Source: Microcystis aeruginosa FD4
GTDB taxonomy: Bacteria; Cyanobacteriota; Cyanobacteriia; Cyanobacteriales; Microcystaceae
Assembly: GCF_009792235.1 (NCBI RefSeq)
Contig: NZ_CP046973.1
Span: 5,022,001 to 5,086,000 of the forward strand
DNA length: 64,000 nt
Reading direction: 5' to 3'
Program-made: the position numbers and the translations under genes
Shown: in pieces, positions 33,817 to 42,886 of the stretch
Layout of the letters: every line of letters begins with the position of its first letter
How positions within the stretch are numbered: position 1 is the stretch's first letter
The notes under the pieces: generated by a model
The model's database searches: none
What the model was told of the DNA's origin: nothing
What the model saw: the letters and a program-made list of their open reading frames with translations, nothing else

Positions 33817-34053
33817 TTGAAAACCACTCGCTATTTTGATTCAGTCAGGAGTCGTCCAGATCGATTACTGATCAGAGATGAATGGATCATTTATGTAATG
33901 GAAAACCCAGAGCGCACTCAGATTCAGTCGGATGGTAGAATTAGACTATGGGGTCGAATCATAGAAGCGGAAAACAGATATCTGCGAGTAGTTCTACTTC
34001 CAGATCATGAAACAGTCCATAACGCATTTTTTGATCGAAGATTTAAGCCATGA
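33817..34053 (+). CDS. Small DUF4258-like protein, putative TA partner
   Basis: A 78-aa protein from a TTG start: RYFDSVRSRPDRLLIRDEWIIYVMENPERTQIQSDGRIRLWGRI...YLRVVLLPDHETVHNAFFDRRF. This pattern is found in small proteins encoded right before DUF2283 proteins in many bacteria and is thought to be one half of a toxin-antitoxin-like pair. It overlaps the next gene by 4 nt. No ATG is available in the frame. Confidence 0.7.
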   Translation: MKTTRYFDSVRSRPDRLLIRDEWIIYVMENPERTQIQSDGRIRLWGRIIEAENRYLRVVLLPDHETVHNAFFDRRFKP

Positions 34054-34247
34054 AACTTCAATACTTCAAAGATACTGACACCTTATATCTTGAGTTCAAA
34101 AACTCCAATATTATTGACACCAGAGAACTCGATGAGAACACACTATTGGAAATCGATGACAATGGTAACATCTGCGCCATCACTCTGGAACACGCAAGTG
34201 AAAGAACGGATATTAATCACCTTACTACCGAAGGAATTGCAGTATGA
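34050..34247 (+). CDS. DUF2283 protein
   Basis: A 65-aa DUF2283 protein (KLQYFKDTDTLYLEFKN...ELDENTLLEIDDNGNICAITLEHAS), the small beta-rich partner of the preceding DUF4258-like protein. The 4-nt overlap and pairing are typical. Biochemical role unknown. Confidence 0.85.
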   Translation: MKLQYFKDTDTLYLEFKNSNIIDTRELDENTLLEIDDNGNICAITLEHASERTDINHLTTEGIAV

Positions 34248-34288
34248 TCGCCCCCTAATTCACCCCCCAATTCTCAGAGGAATTTCTT

Positions 34289-34936
34289 ATGATACAGACT
34301 TACCCTATTTCTAAAACTATCACTACTTTGGCTGTTCTGAAGCAAAAGTTTAATTTATCTGCTACAGACAACGATCAATTTTTTAGTGAATGGCAACAGG
34401 ACTTACCTGAACTAACTACTCAAGAAAAAGAAACCTTAGAGCAAATCAAAAGACGATTTGAACGCCATAGAGAGAGAAGTCCTTTAGCAGAAGGAGTGAT
34501 CAATCAATTACTCATTTCTCCTTTACTAACTTTGGCGGGTTTATATGATGAACCTTTCTATGTCACCACTGAAGCAAGTGTTGAAATAGAAATAGAAGAG
34601 GAGGAGGAAATCTTACGGGGGAGAATTGATACTTTAATTATTGCTCAACAACTCTGGGTGTTAATCATTGAATCTAAATCTACCATTGCTTTTCCTGTTG
34701 CATTACCGCAAATAATGACTTACATGATGGCTAATCCTAACCCTCAAATACCTGTCTATGGTTTGATAGGTAACGGTGATGAATTTATGTTTATTAAAAT
34801 GCTGACATCAGGCGTTCCTCAATATGACTTTTCTAACATTTTTTCCCTGCTTTTACCCCGAAGAAATCAGTTAGAGGATATCTTGCAAATTCTCAAACAA
34901 ATTGCTAAAATTATGATCATAAACAGGACGGCTTAA
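34289..34936 (+). CDS. Restriction-endonuclease-like protein (PD-(D/E)XK type)
   Basis: A 215-aa protein with a helical N-terminus and a nuclease-like core: EEILRGRIDTLIIAQQLWVLIIESKSTIAFPVALPQIMTYMMANP. The D...ExK arrangement (Asp of GRID, Glu and Lys of ESKS) and the helix after it match PD-(D/E)XK enzymes resembling the N-terminal part of type I restriction HsdR. Such stand-alone genes are common in cyanobacteria; targets are unknown. No methyltransferase is adjacent. Confidence 0.75.
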   Translation: MIQTYPISKTITTLAVLKQKFNLSATDNDQFFSEWQQDLPELTTQEKETLEQIKRRFERHRERSPLAEGVINQLLISPLLTLAGLYDEPFYVTTEASVEIEIEEEEEILRGRIDTLIIAQQLWVLIIESKSTIAFPVALPQIMTYMMANPNPQIPVYGLIGNGDEFMFIKMLTSGVPQYDFSNIFSLLLPRRNQLEDILQILKQIAKIMIINRTA

Positions 34937-35028
34937 AAAATTAAAAAATGGTTAAATAATCGTTCTTTATTCTAGCCCTATGCTGGAAATGGAATAGCGA
35001 TAATAAATTAAAGTAGGAGACTTTGTTT

Positions 35029-35640
35029 ATGATTCAATTATCACCAAAATTAATCACCTTTGATGAGTTTATTGAATGGCTACCAGAAAATCGCCGTTAT
35101 GAATTACATGAAGGAATAATTATCGAGATGCAACCCACAGGAAAACATGAGGATATTACTGGCTTTCTTACCCAAGAATTAACCTTAGAATACATGAGGA
35201 TGAATTTACCCTATCGTATTCCGCCGAAAGCGTTAGTTAAGTTAAAGGATAAGGAAACGGGTTATAATCCGGATTTGTTACTAATTAATCGTCAAAATCT
35301 GATCAATGAGCCATTATGGGAGAAAAAATCAACTCTTATCAAGGGGGAATCTATTCCTTTGGTGATTGAAGTTGTTAGTAGTAATTGGCGGGATGATTAT
35401 GGTTATAAATTAGTTGATTATGAGGCGATGGGGATTAAAGAATATTGGATTGTGGATTATTTAGGCATAGGTGGGGTGCGTTTTATTGGACAGCCAAAAC
35501 AACCGACTCTTTCTATTTATCAACTGATCGATGGGGAGTATCAAGTACAACAATTTAGGGGAAAGGATTTAATTAATAAATCACTAATCTTTCCTGAGTT
35601 AAATTTAACGGCTGCACAAGTTTTTCAAGGTCAAAAGTAA
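35029..35640 (+). CDS. Uma2-family endonuclease (DUF820)
   Basis: A 203-aa Uma2-type PD-(D/E)XK protein: FDEFIEWLPENRRYELHEGIIIEM, YNPDLLLINRQN and PLVIEVVSSNWRDDYGYKLVDYEAMGIKEYWIVDY. The Asp of PDLL, the Glu of IEVVS and the downstream Lys form the presumed active site. The ATG at 35029 is preferred over a TTG two codons earlier because a GGAG box is correctly spaced from it. These genes occur in many copies per cyanobacterial genome, with unknown function. Confidence 0.88.
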   Translation: MIQLSPKLITFDEFIEWLPENRRYELHEGIIIEMQPTGKHEDITGFLTQELTLEYMRMNLPYRIPPKALVKLKDKETGYNPDLLLINRQNLINEPLWEKKSTLIKGESIPLVIEVVSSNWRDDYGYKLVDYEAMGIKEYWIVDYLGIGGVRFIGQPKQPTLSIYQLIDGEYQVQQFRGKDLINKSLIFPELNLTAAQVFQGQK

Positions 35641-35705
35641 ATTTTAATTTTTATGAACAATGATGTCCTATGCTTCTAAATCAAAGTAACCAAGGATAAT
35701 TAACC

Positions 35706-36041
35706 ATGACATTAACGATTGTCAATGACTCCCTAAAAACCATTCTCGCTCGACTGAAACGAGAGCTAAAAAGACATTACGGCGATCGCCTTAAACAGTT
35801 GATCATGTTTGGTTCTCAGGCCAGGGGTGACGCGCATCCAGACTCTGATATTGATGTCTTAGTGGTTCTCAAAGGAGAAGTAAATGCAGGTGAAGAAATT
35901 GAAAAAACTGGACCCATTATAGCCAGTTTATCTTTAGAAAAAGATGCCGTAATCAGTTGTATATTTATGGATGAATACCGATTCATTCATCGTTCTGGTC
36001 CTTTGCTTAGGAATATTCGTAAAGAGGGAATAATTCTATGA
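35706..36041 (+). CDS. MNT-type nucleotidyltransferase, copy 1
   Basis: A 111-aa minimal nucleotidyltransferase with LIMFGSQARGDAHPDSDIDVLVVL, the GSxxRG...DxD signature, so it is catalytically complete. Such proteins are antitoxins that AMPylate or otherwise modify the adjacent HEPN RNase toxin. The stop overlaps the start of a HEPN gene fragment by 4 nt. A near-identical second copy lies 1.1 kb downstream. Confidence 0.88.
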   Translation: MTLTIVNDSLKTILARLKRELKRHYGDRLKQLIMFGSQARGDAHPDSDIDVLVVLKGEVNAGEEIEKTGPIIASLSLEKDAVISCIFMDEYRFIHRSGPLLRNIRKEGIIL

Positions 36042-36157
36042 CAGAAGATCAGATTGAATTACTTTTAAAAGCTCGTCAACCTGCTGCCGCAGCACAAGTA
36101 TTACTCGATAACAACTACCCAGATTATTACAAAATACTGGAGATTAGGGAGTCAATC
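36038..36157 (+). pseudogene. Truncated HEPN toxin remnant
   Basis: The frame starts MTEDQIELLLKARQPAAAAQVLLDNNYPDYY, matching the start of HEPN toxins paired with MNT antitoxins. It then lacks the rest of the domain, including the expected RxxxxH RNase motif. After about 33 codons the frame runs into the start of a Uma2 gene. The toxin was probably lost by deletion. Confidence 0.75.
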
Positions 36158-36745
36158 ATGATCTTACAAACAGAAAACAAATACTATACCCCTGAAGAAT
36201 ACTTGACTTTAGAGGAAAAAGCGACAGAAAAACATGAATACCGAGATGGAGAAATTGTAGTTATGCCGGGAGGAACAACAAATCATAATCAAATTGCTCT
36301 CAATTTTTGTCGCAAATTTCCTTTAACAATTCAGGAGCAAGATTATTATATTTATATCAATGATGTCCGCTTGTGGATACCTCAATATCGCGTCTTCACT
36401 TATCCTGATGTAATGGTAATAAAAGGAAAACCAATCTATGAAGGAAGCAGTAAAACAAATGTAACAAATCCTTTAATTATTGTAGAAGTTCTTTCTCGAT
36501 CAACCAGAGATTATGATCGGACAGATAAATTTGAATTTTATCGTTCTATTCCAGAGTTTCAGGAATATCTTTTAATCGATCAAGATCGCTTTTATGCAAC
36601 TCAATATTTTAAGCAAGGGGATGGAAAATGGATTTTTAATGATTATAAAGGAGCAGAATCCGTGTTAAAATTGGCTTCAGATGAATTTGAAATTTCCTTT
36701 CAAGATTTGTATGAAAGAGTCGATTTTGAATTAGATGAAGGGTAA
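36158..36745 (+). CDS. Uma2-family endonuclease (DUF820)
   Basis: A 195-aa Uma2-type protein: YYTPEEYLTLEEKATEKHEYRDGEIVVMPGGTTNHNQIALNF, YPDVMVIKGKP, LIIVEVLSRSTRDYDRTDKFEFYRSIPEFQEYLLIDQ. The Asp of YPDV, Glu of VEVLS and Lys of TDKFE form the presumed metal site. The ATG at 36158 fits the family start; the frame is open upstream only because it is joined to the HEPN remnant. Divergent from the 35029 copy. Confidence 0.88.
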   Translation: MILQTENKYYTPEEYLTLEEKATEKHEYRDGEIVVMPGGTTNHNQIALNFCRKFPLTIQEQDYYIYINDVRLWIPQYRVFTYPDVMVIKGKPIYEGSSKTNVTNPLIIVEVLSRSTRDYDRTDKFEFYRSIPEFQEYLLIDQDRFYATQYFKQGDGKWIFNDYKGAESVLKLASDEFEISFQDLYERVDFELDEG

Positions 36746-36834
36746 CATATATCTAAATGAGAGAGGTAAAAAACTATGGAAAATAAAAAGCGATCGCCCC
36801 TAATTCAACCCCTACCCTAAAAGAATGATTAAGC

Positions 36835-37167
36835 ATGACATTAACGATTGTCAATGATACCCTAAAAACCATTCTCGCTCGACTGAAACGAGAATTAAAA
36901 AATCATTACGGCGATCGCCTTAAACAGTTGATCATGTTTGGTTCTCAAGCTAGGGGTGACGCGCATCCAGACTCTGATATTGATGTCTTAGTGGTTCTCA
37001 AAGGAGAAGTAAATGCAGGTGAAGAAATTGAAAAAACTGGACCCATTATAGCCAGTTTATCTTTAGAAAAAGATGCCGTAATCAGTTGTATATTTATGGA
37101 TGAATACCGATTCATTCATCGCTCTGGTCATTTGCTGAGGAATATTCGTAAAGAGGGAAAATTCTAG
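36835..37167 (+). CDS. MNT-type nucleotidyltransferase, copy 2
   Basis: A 110-aa protein almost identical to the copy at 35706-36041 (only a few residues differ; GSQARGDAHPDSDIDVLVV intact). What follows (about 37166-37210) matches the start of the HEPN gene, but the ATG has become AGG and a frameshift follows. This copy therefore also lacks a toxin. Confidence 0.85.
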   Translation: MTLTIVNDTLKTILARLKRELKNHYGDRLKQLIMFGSQARGDAHPDSDIDVLVVLKGEVNAGEEIEKTGPIIASLSLEKDAVISCIFMDEYRFIHRSGHLLRNIRKEGKF

Positions 37168-37229
37168 GACAGAAGACTCAGACTGACTTACTTGTAAAAG
37201 CTCATCAAATTAATAAGGAAAAACCGATT

Positions 37230-38462
37230 ATGGCTTGGCAATTAGAAATACACCATATTGATGTTGCACAGGGAGATGCCACTCTTATTGTTGTTCGTGA
37301 AGTCGCTCCTTTTCTTAATGCTGCTGCTCCCATAATCAGATCGGTATTAATAGATGGAGGAAAACTTAACAAAGGTGCGGATGTGCATCAATATCTTAAC
37401 ACTACAGTTAACCTTAATAACTTAGATATAATGATTGCAACCCATTATGATGGAGATCATTATAACGGACTACGATATTTACTTCAACGAAATACTCATA
37501 TTTATGATAATACTATTATTTTTGACCAAGGAGAACAAGGAAATATAACCGTAAAAAGAAGAAGAGATGGAACTGATAATACTACTATTTTAAATCAAGA
37601 ATCTGACTATTTGAGGTATTTAGATGCAATTCAATCTCGCGGAGCGAGAAACAGAATTACCCAACAGGTTAATTCTCAAAAAGGAGGAGCCGGAGGATGG
37701 AGAAATCCTTACTGGTTAGTCAACAAAGAAGTTTTATGGTATGGTTTTGCAGGTGGAGTTCCTGCTGGCGCTCCCATAATGACTTGTATTGCCGCTAATC
37801 AATATATTAGAAATGCGGGAGCCGCAAATCCTGTGCAAAGTGGACAGAGTGTCGATCCTAAAAACGAAAAAAGTCTGGCATTCCTCGTGCAATTCAACAA
37901 TTTTAAATATTATCTTGGGGGAGATATAGAAACTACTCAAGAAGATCATATTATGACTAATTTGAATCCAAATGATGACGATGCTGGACGTATTCTTGCC
38001 ATGAAAGCCAGCCATCATGGCAGCGATCGCTCAACTAGCGCAAATTTTGTTAACCGTTTAAGACCAAGTGCAGCATTTATTTCCTGTGGCTATAACAATA
38101 GTTTTGAACATCCAAGACAGGAGGTGCTTAATAATCTAGAACACTGCGTAAATCTACAATATTACTATCTAACAGAAGATCGTGATGATACTGCTTTTAA
38201 TGCAAGAGTTGGTGCTGTGGGAGGTCCCGCCCCCAATATTGCTGCTGCCTACACTCCAAAAGCGTTTGTCGCTGGTTCTTGGGGTCCCCCTGACGATGCA
38301 GCCCCAAATAAACAAGGGGGAAATATAGTTTTGAGAGTGACAGAAGATCAATCCAATCAGCTACCTAATGGAGTATTACTATTAGGTCAATCTCGATTTA
38401 CTGTCACTGGTTATAGTGCTGATTCAGTTGCTGCTAGCCCTTTCAATAATGCTCATACATAA
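37230..38462 (+). CDS. MBL-fold metallo-hydrolase, ComEC C-domain-like
   Basis: A 410-aa metallo-beta-lactamase-fold protein: LEIHHIDVAQGDATLIVV, VLIDGGK, THYDGDHYNGLRYLL (a His-Asp-His metal site), YLGGDIE, MKASHHGSDRSTSANFVNRLRPSAAFISCGYNNSFEHP. This order matches the ComEC/Rec2 C-terminal hydrolase domain, here without membrane segments. It starts the second part of the giant-gene block: 33 nt later comes the 1454-aa gene. Substrate unknown; phosphodiester bonds are likely. Confidence 0.85.
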   Translation: MAWQLEIHHIDVAQGDATLIVVREVAPFLNAAAPIIRSVLIDGGKLNKGADVHQYLNTTVNLNNLDIMIATHYDGDHYNGLRYLLQRNTHIYDNTIIFDQGEQGNITVKRRRDGTDNTTILNQESDYLRYLDAIQSRGARNRITQQVNSQKGGAGGWRNPYWLVNKEVLWYGFAGGVPAGAPIMTCIAANQYIRNAGAANPVQSGQSVDPKNEKSLAFLVQFNNFKYYLGGDIETTQEDHIMTNLNPNDDDAGRILAMKASHHGSDRSTSANFVNRLRPSAAFISCGYNNSFEHPRQEVLNNLEHCVNLQYYYLTEDRDDTAFNARVGAVGGPAPNIAAAYTPKAFVAGSWGPPDDAAPNKQGGNIVLRVTEDQSNQLPNGVLLLGQSRFTVTGYSADSVAASPFNNAHT

Positions 38463-38495
38463 ACCTAATTAAGCCTAACAAAAAGATGTAAAGCC

Positions 38496-41400
38496 ATGTC
38501 AATACTTAGCGATACGAAGACAACATTAGAAAATCACCTTAGAGAAGGAAATCTGATCTTAAATAAAGATTTGATTCCCTTTGATAACATTAAAGCTTTT
38601 TTAGAAAGCTTACCCGATCAACAATTACTCATCGCTGTTCCAAGTCCCGATAATATCAGCCTCTCTGGTCAAAATTTTCCTCAAGAACTTATTCTCAGAG
38701 GACAGCTTGCTGACTACTGGAATATCAAAGGAATTGGTGATAGAATTTTAAATATTACTCAAATAACAGTAAGTTTTAGCCAATCTAATGAATCTGCTTT
38801 AGTTGTCACAACCCTAATCATTGATGGTTTATTGAATCTCAATGCAAAACAGATTCCTGTTCAAGGCAGATTAATTGAAGGAAACCGATTAAAATTTAAC
38901 TTAAATAATTCAATAACGACTGATTTTTCTCTTTCAGAGATTGCTGATTATGCTACTCATTCGGCAATGGTAGAATACTTACCTACAGGAGTAGATATTT
39001 TTAATAATGTGATAATTGCATCCCTAGATTTAGATTTTAGTTTTGACAGTTTAGTGCCCACTTTATTCAGTATAACTTGTAATCCTAGTGGTTCTGAATG
39101 GTCAATTATTAATAATTTTACCAGTCTCAAAAATTTAGGCGTAGTAATCAGCAGTAAATATTCTCCTCGGAATCAAGACCAGTTAAATTTATCTTTCGGC
39201 GGGAATATTCATGGTACTCTTCATATCGGACGTGATTATAACATTATTATTTACTTTCAGGGACGTAATTTTTGGGAACTAACTATTATTCCAGCCAATA
39301 GTAACATTTTACCCGGACTTTCAGAGTTAGCAGAATTAGCAGGGGGAGACAACCTAAAAACCACTGTGCAGAATGGACTAAATGCCATAGGATTAGGAGA
39401 AATATCTATTCAAGGTGTCAGCATAGGATTTGATCTGCAAAGCAAAAAATTGTCTTACATATCCATGAGAAGTCAAATCGCTGTTGCTGGAGTAAAAGTC
39501 AACCTTTTTACTCGTCTTCCTAATTTTGAATTTGCAGGTAGCAAGTCTCAAGATAGTTCTATTAGTCTGAAAGCTTTGATTCAACATTACTTTATCCAAG
39601 CAGAAGATTTTCCCGAATTAGATATTACAGAATTTGTTTTTACCGCTTATCCCAGTGAAAGTTCATACACCATTCATACCATCATTGAGGATGTTTGGGA
39701 ATTTAAAATTGCCAGTAGTTCAATAGCAATTGCTGAACTTGAATTAGAGTTAACGAAATCAGGTAATAGTATTTCTGGTTCAATCACGGCTAGTTTGATG
39801 GTTGCTGATGTTAGTATTTTTATTTTGGCTAACTCTCCAGAAAATAGGGGTAATGGCTGGCAATTTGAAGGTAAAACAGGAACTGGAAACGAAATTTATT
39901 TAGGAACATTGATTAAAGAGTTAGCTACCAAATTTGGTACTGATCAAACCCTACCTTCATCTGTATCAGATTTAATCATCGAAAATATTGGAGTATCATT
40001 TAACACAAAAACTAAAGATTTTACTTTTACCTGTGAGTCCAAATTTCCTATTGATAATCAAGAAGTAGATATTACCTTAAATATTAATATCATCCAACAA
40101 TTAGACGGCTCTTATAAAAAACACTTTGATGGACATATCACTATTGGCAGCTTAAAATTTGCCCTCATTTTCGATACAGATAAAGATAAAACCTCTACCA
40201 ACTTCCTCGCTGCTTACCACGATGAAGAAACGGTAAAAATTAAAGACCTAATTGGTTATCTTGACCCCCAACTAGAAATTCCAGAAGGGTTAGAAATAAG
40301 TCTAAAAGATGCTTTATTTGTCTATTCTAAACAAGCAACAATAACTAATTTTCTCTTTGGCTTAAATATTGGTGGTGGCATTAACCTCTCTAACCTTCCC
40401 TTAGTGGGCCAAGAATTTCCCAAAGATCAAACCATCGGGGTTGATGACTTACAATTCCTGATCGCCAACAAAGACTTTGCCTCTTTAGAAATCACAGCTT
40501 TTAACAACCTGATAGGACAAGGTACTCAAATACCAATAAAAGATAGTAACACCCAAACAGCGATCGCACTCCCGAAAGGTTTAAATGTAGCCGCCAAAAT
40601 GCAATTCGGTAGCCAAACCAACATTCTCGCCTTGCCAATTTCTTCCTCTACTCCTCAAACCCCTACCCCAAGTCAGCCGACTGTTATTCCCTCTACCACC
40701 ACCCCCCCCTCTGATAACGCCACTTGGTTTAAAATCCAAAAAAGCTTTGGTCCCGTTCATTTTGAAAGAGTAGGAGTACAGTACAAAGACGCAGCCATCG
40801 GCTTCTTATTAGATGCTAGTCTTAACCTAGCCGGACTTTCCCTCTCCCTCGATGGACTTGCCGTTAACTCCCCCCTCAATCAATTTAACCCCCAATTTGA
40901 ACTTAAAGGCATCGGCATCGACTACAAAGGAAGTGACACATTAGAAATTGGTGGCGCATTCCTCAGAACCAAAATCACCACCCAAGATGGAAAAACCTAC
41001 GACGAATACAACGGGGCTGCCGTTATCAAATTTAACGTCAAAGGCAAAGCCCTCAAACTTTCCGCCATAGGGTCCTATGCTTATTTTGAAGGGCATCCCT
41101 CCCTCTTTATCTACGCCATTCTTGACTACCCCATCGGTGGCCCCTCCTTCTTCTTCGTCACCGGATTAGCCGCCGGTTTTGGTTATAACCGCGCCCTCAA
41201 AGTCCCCACCATTGACCAAGTTGCCACCTTCCCCCTTGTCGCCGAAGCCGTTAACCCTCCTCCTGCTGAGGGTTCTAACTCAGACCAAGCTGCCCGACTC
41301 ACAGGAGAACTAACCAAACTCCGGGACTATATCCCCCCCGAAACCGGGCAAATATTCCTCGCCATCGGCATTAAATTCACCTCCTTTAAACTAATTGACT

Positions 41401-42860
41401 CTTTTCTCCTGCTTACCGTCGCTTTTGGTAATCGTTTTGAACTTAATATACTTGGTTTAGCCACCCTCATCGCCCCCCCAAATGTAGGCGCAGGAGTCCC
41501 CCCAGTTGCCCAAGTACAACTAGCCATCAAAGCCAGTTTTCTGCCCGCCGAAGGATTTATCGGCGTTATTGCCCAACTTACTCCTAACTCTTATATCCTT
41601 TCCCAAGCTTGTCATTTAACCGGGGGATTTGCCTTTTATGGCTGGTTTGCCCCTAACGTACATGAGGGAGATTTTGTTCTTACTTTAGGGGGTTATCATC
41701 CCCTCTTTAAAGTCCCTGACCATTATCCGAAAGTTCCTCCTCTTACTATTAACTGGCAAGTCAACAGTGAACTTTACATCAAAGCGGATGCTTACTTTGC
41801 CCTGACTCCTTCCGCTATTATGGCAGGGGGACATCTCCAAGCTACTTGGAATAGTGGCCCTCTGAGCGCTTGGTTTAACGCCGGGGCAGATTTTCTCATG
41901 TCTTGGAAACCCTATCACTACGATATTTCTATCTATGTTGATATGGGAGTGTCCTATACTTTTCACTTTTTTGGGACCCATCATATTACCGTTCAATTAG
42001 GGGCAGATTTACACATCTGGGGACCCGAATTTACAGGTATTGCCCATATTCATCTTCGGATTATTTCTTTTGATGTACGTTTTGGTAGCAGTGCTTCTCA
42101 ATCTCCCAAAGCTATTGACTGGAATGAGTTTAAAACCTCTTTTCTCCCTGCTGCTGATGCTATTTGTAGTATTACTGTTCAAGAGGGTTTAGTCAGAAAA
42201 GTTAATCAAGATGATAAAACAGATTTAGGGATCATTAATCCTAAAGATTTCTGCTTAGTCACTAATTCAGTCATTCCTGCTAATAAAGCTGTCTATACTA
42301 AAGATATAACTCTTCAAGACGATCAAATCCAAATTGCGGCAAGTAATACCCAATTTGGCATCAGTCCAATGGAAGTCAAATCGGAGCAATTAACCTCAGA
42401 TTTAACGATTAGTATAACTAGAGATGGCAAGTCTCTAAGTTCAGCAGAATTTGACGAAGATTTTGCTTGTATTCCCCTATTTAAAAAAGTTCCCATCGCA
42501 CTTTGGGGCGAATCTTTAACCCCTAGTTTGAATGGTAATCAATTTATTGAAAATACCCTATCTGGATTAGAAATTAAACCTAAAAAACAACCAGAACCTG
42601 GAGCAACTCAAGCCATTAATCGCAGTGAATTACAATTTAGCACTACTCAAATTAATAATGCTTATCATTGGCAGACGATTAGCACTTTTCAGGAGGAAAC
42701 CACTAAAGACATTAGTAGCACTATTGTAGATAATGCAGTCAACAACACCAGAGATAATTTACTAAAAGCACTAAATTTAAACAGTGAAGAAATTGATCTC
42801 AGTGCAACAATTGCAGACAATTTATTGGGTTCACCTAAAATTGGAGTTTTAGTTAATTAA
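38496..42860 (+). CDS. Giant beta-rich protein, DUF6603-like (1454 aa)
   Basis: A 1454-aa protein without a signal peptide. It is built from repeated beta-strand units such as FELKGIGIDYKG, LEIGGAFLR and FNVKGKALKLSAIGSYAYFEG. A Pro/Thr/Ser linker lies near residues 710-745. The conserved centre (about 745-1195) includes SFGPVHFERVGVQYKDAAIGF, PSFFFVTGLAAGFGYNR and GDFVLTLGGYHPLFKVPDHYPKVP, which I associate with DUF6603 from memory. The centre (about 40.2-41.75 kb) is C-rich in third positions, unlike the AT-rich ends, which suggests a mosaic origin. It is 33 nt after the MBL gene and 26 nt before the 617-aa gene. Function unknown. Confidence 0.75.
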   Translation: MSILSDTKTTLENHLREGNLILNKDLIPFDNIKAFLESLPDQQLLIAVPSPDNISLSGQNFPQELILRGQLADYWNIKGIGDRILNITQITVSFSQSNESALVVTTLIIDGLLNLNAKQIPVQGRLIEGNRLKFNLNNSITTDFSLSEIADYATHSAMVEYLPTGVDIFNNVIIASLDLDFSFDSLVPTLFSITCNPSGSEWSIINNFTSLKNLGVVISSKYSPRNQDQLNLSFGGNIHGTLHIGRDYNIIIYFQGRNFWELTIIPANSNILPGLSELAELAGGDNLKTTVQNGLNAIGLGEISIQGVSIGFDLQSKKLSYISMRSQIAVAGVKVNLFTRLPNFEFAGSKSQDSSISLKALIQHYFIQAEDFPELDITEFVFTAYPSESSYTIHTIIEDVWEFKIASSSIAIAELELELTKSGNSISGSITASLMVADVSIFILANSPENRGNGWQFEGKTGTGNEIYLGTLIKELATKFGTDQTLPSSVSDLIIENIGVSFNTKTKDFTFTCESKFPIDNQEVDITLNINIIQQLDGSYKKHFDGHITIGSLKFALIFDTDKDKTSTNFLAAYHDEETVKIKDLIGYLDPQLEIPEGLEISLKDALFVYSKQATITNFLFGLNIGGGINLSNLPLVGQEFPKDQTIGVDDLQFLIANKDFASLEITAFNNLIGQGTQIPIKDSNTQTAIALPKGLNVAAKMQFGSQTNILALPISSSTPQTPTPSQPTVIPSTTTPPSDNATWFKIQKSFGPVHFERVGVQYKDAAIGFLLDASLNLAGLSLSLDGLAVNSPLNQFNPQFELKGIGIDYKGSDTLEIGGAFLRTKITTQDGKTYDEYNGAAVIKFNVKGKALKLSAIGSYAYFEGHPSLFIYAILDYPIGGPSFFFVTGLAAGFGYNRALKVPTIDQVATFPLVAEAVNPPPAEGSNSDQAARLTGELTKLRDYIPPETGQIFLAIGIKFTSFKLIDSFLLLTVAFGNRFELNILGLATLIAPPNVGAGVPPVAQVQLAIKASFLPAEGFIGVIAQLTPNSYILSQACHLTGGFAFYGWFAPNVHEGDFVLTLGGYHPLFKVPDHYPKVPPLTINWQVNSELYIKADAYFALTPSAIMAGGHLQATWNSGPLSAWFNAGADFLMSWKPYHYDISIYVDMGVSYTFHFFGTHHITVQLGADLHIWGPEFTGIAHIHLRIISFDVRFGSSASQSPKAIDWNEFKTSFLPAADAICSITVQEGLVRKVNQDDKTDLGIINPKDFCLVTNSVIPANKAVYTKDITLQDDQIQIAASNTQFGISPMEVKSEQLTSDLTISITRDGKSLSSAEFDEDFACIPLFKKVPIALWGESLTPSLNGNQFIENTLSGLEIKPKKQPEPGATQAINRSELQFSTTQINNAYHWQTISTFQEETTKDISSTIVDNAVNNTRDNLLKALNLNSEEIDLSATIADNLLGSPKIGVLVN

Positions 42861-42886
42861 ATTAATTATTATTAAAGGAGTAAAAA

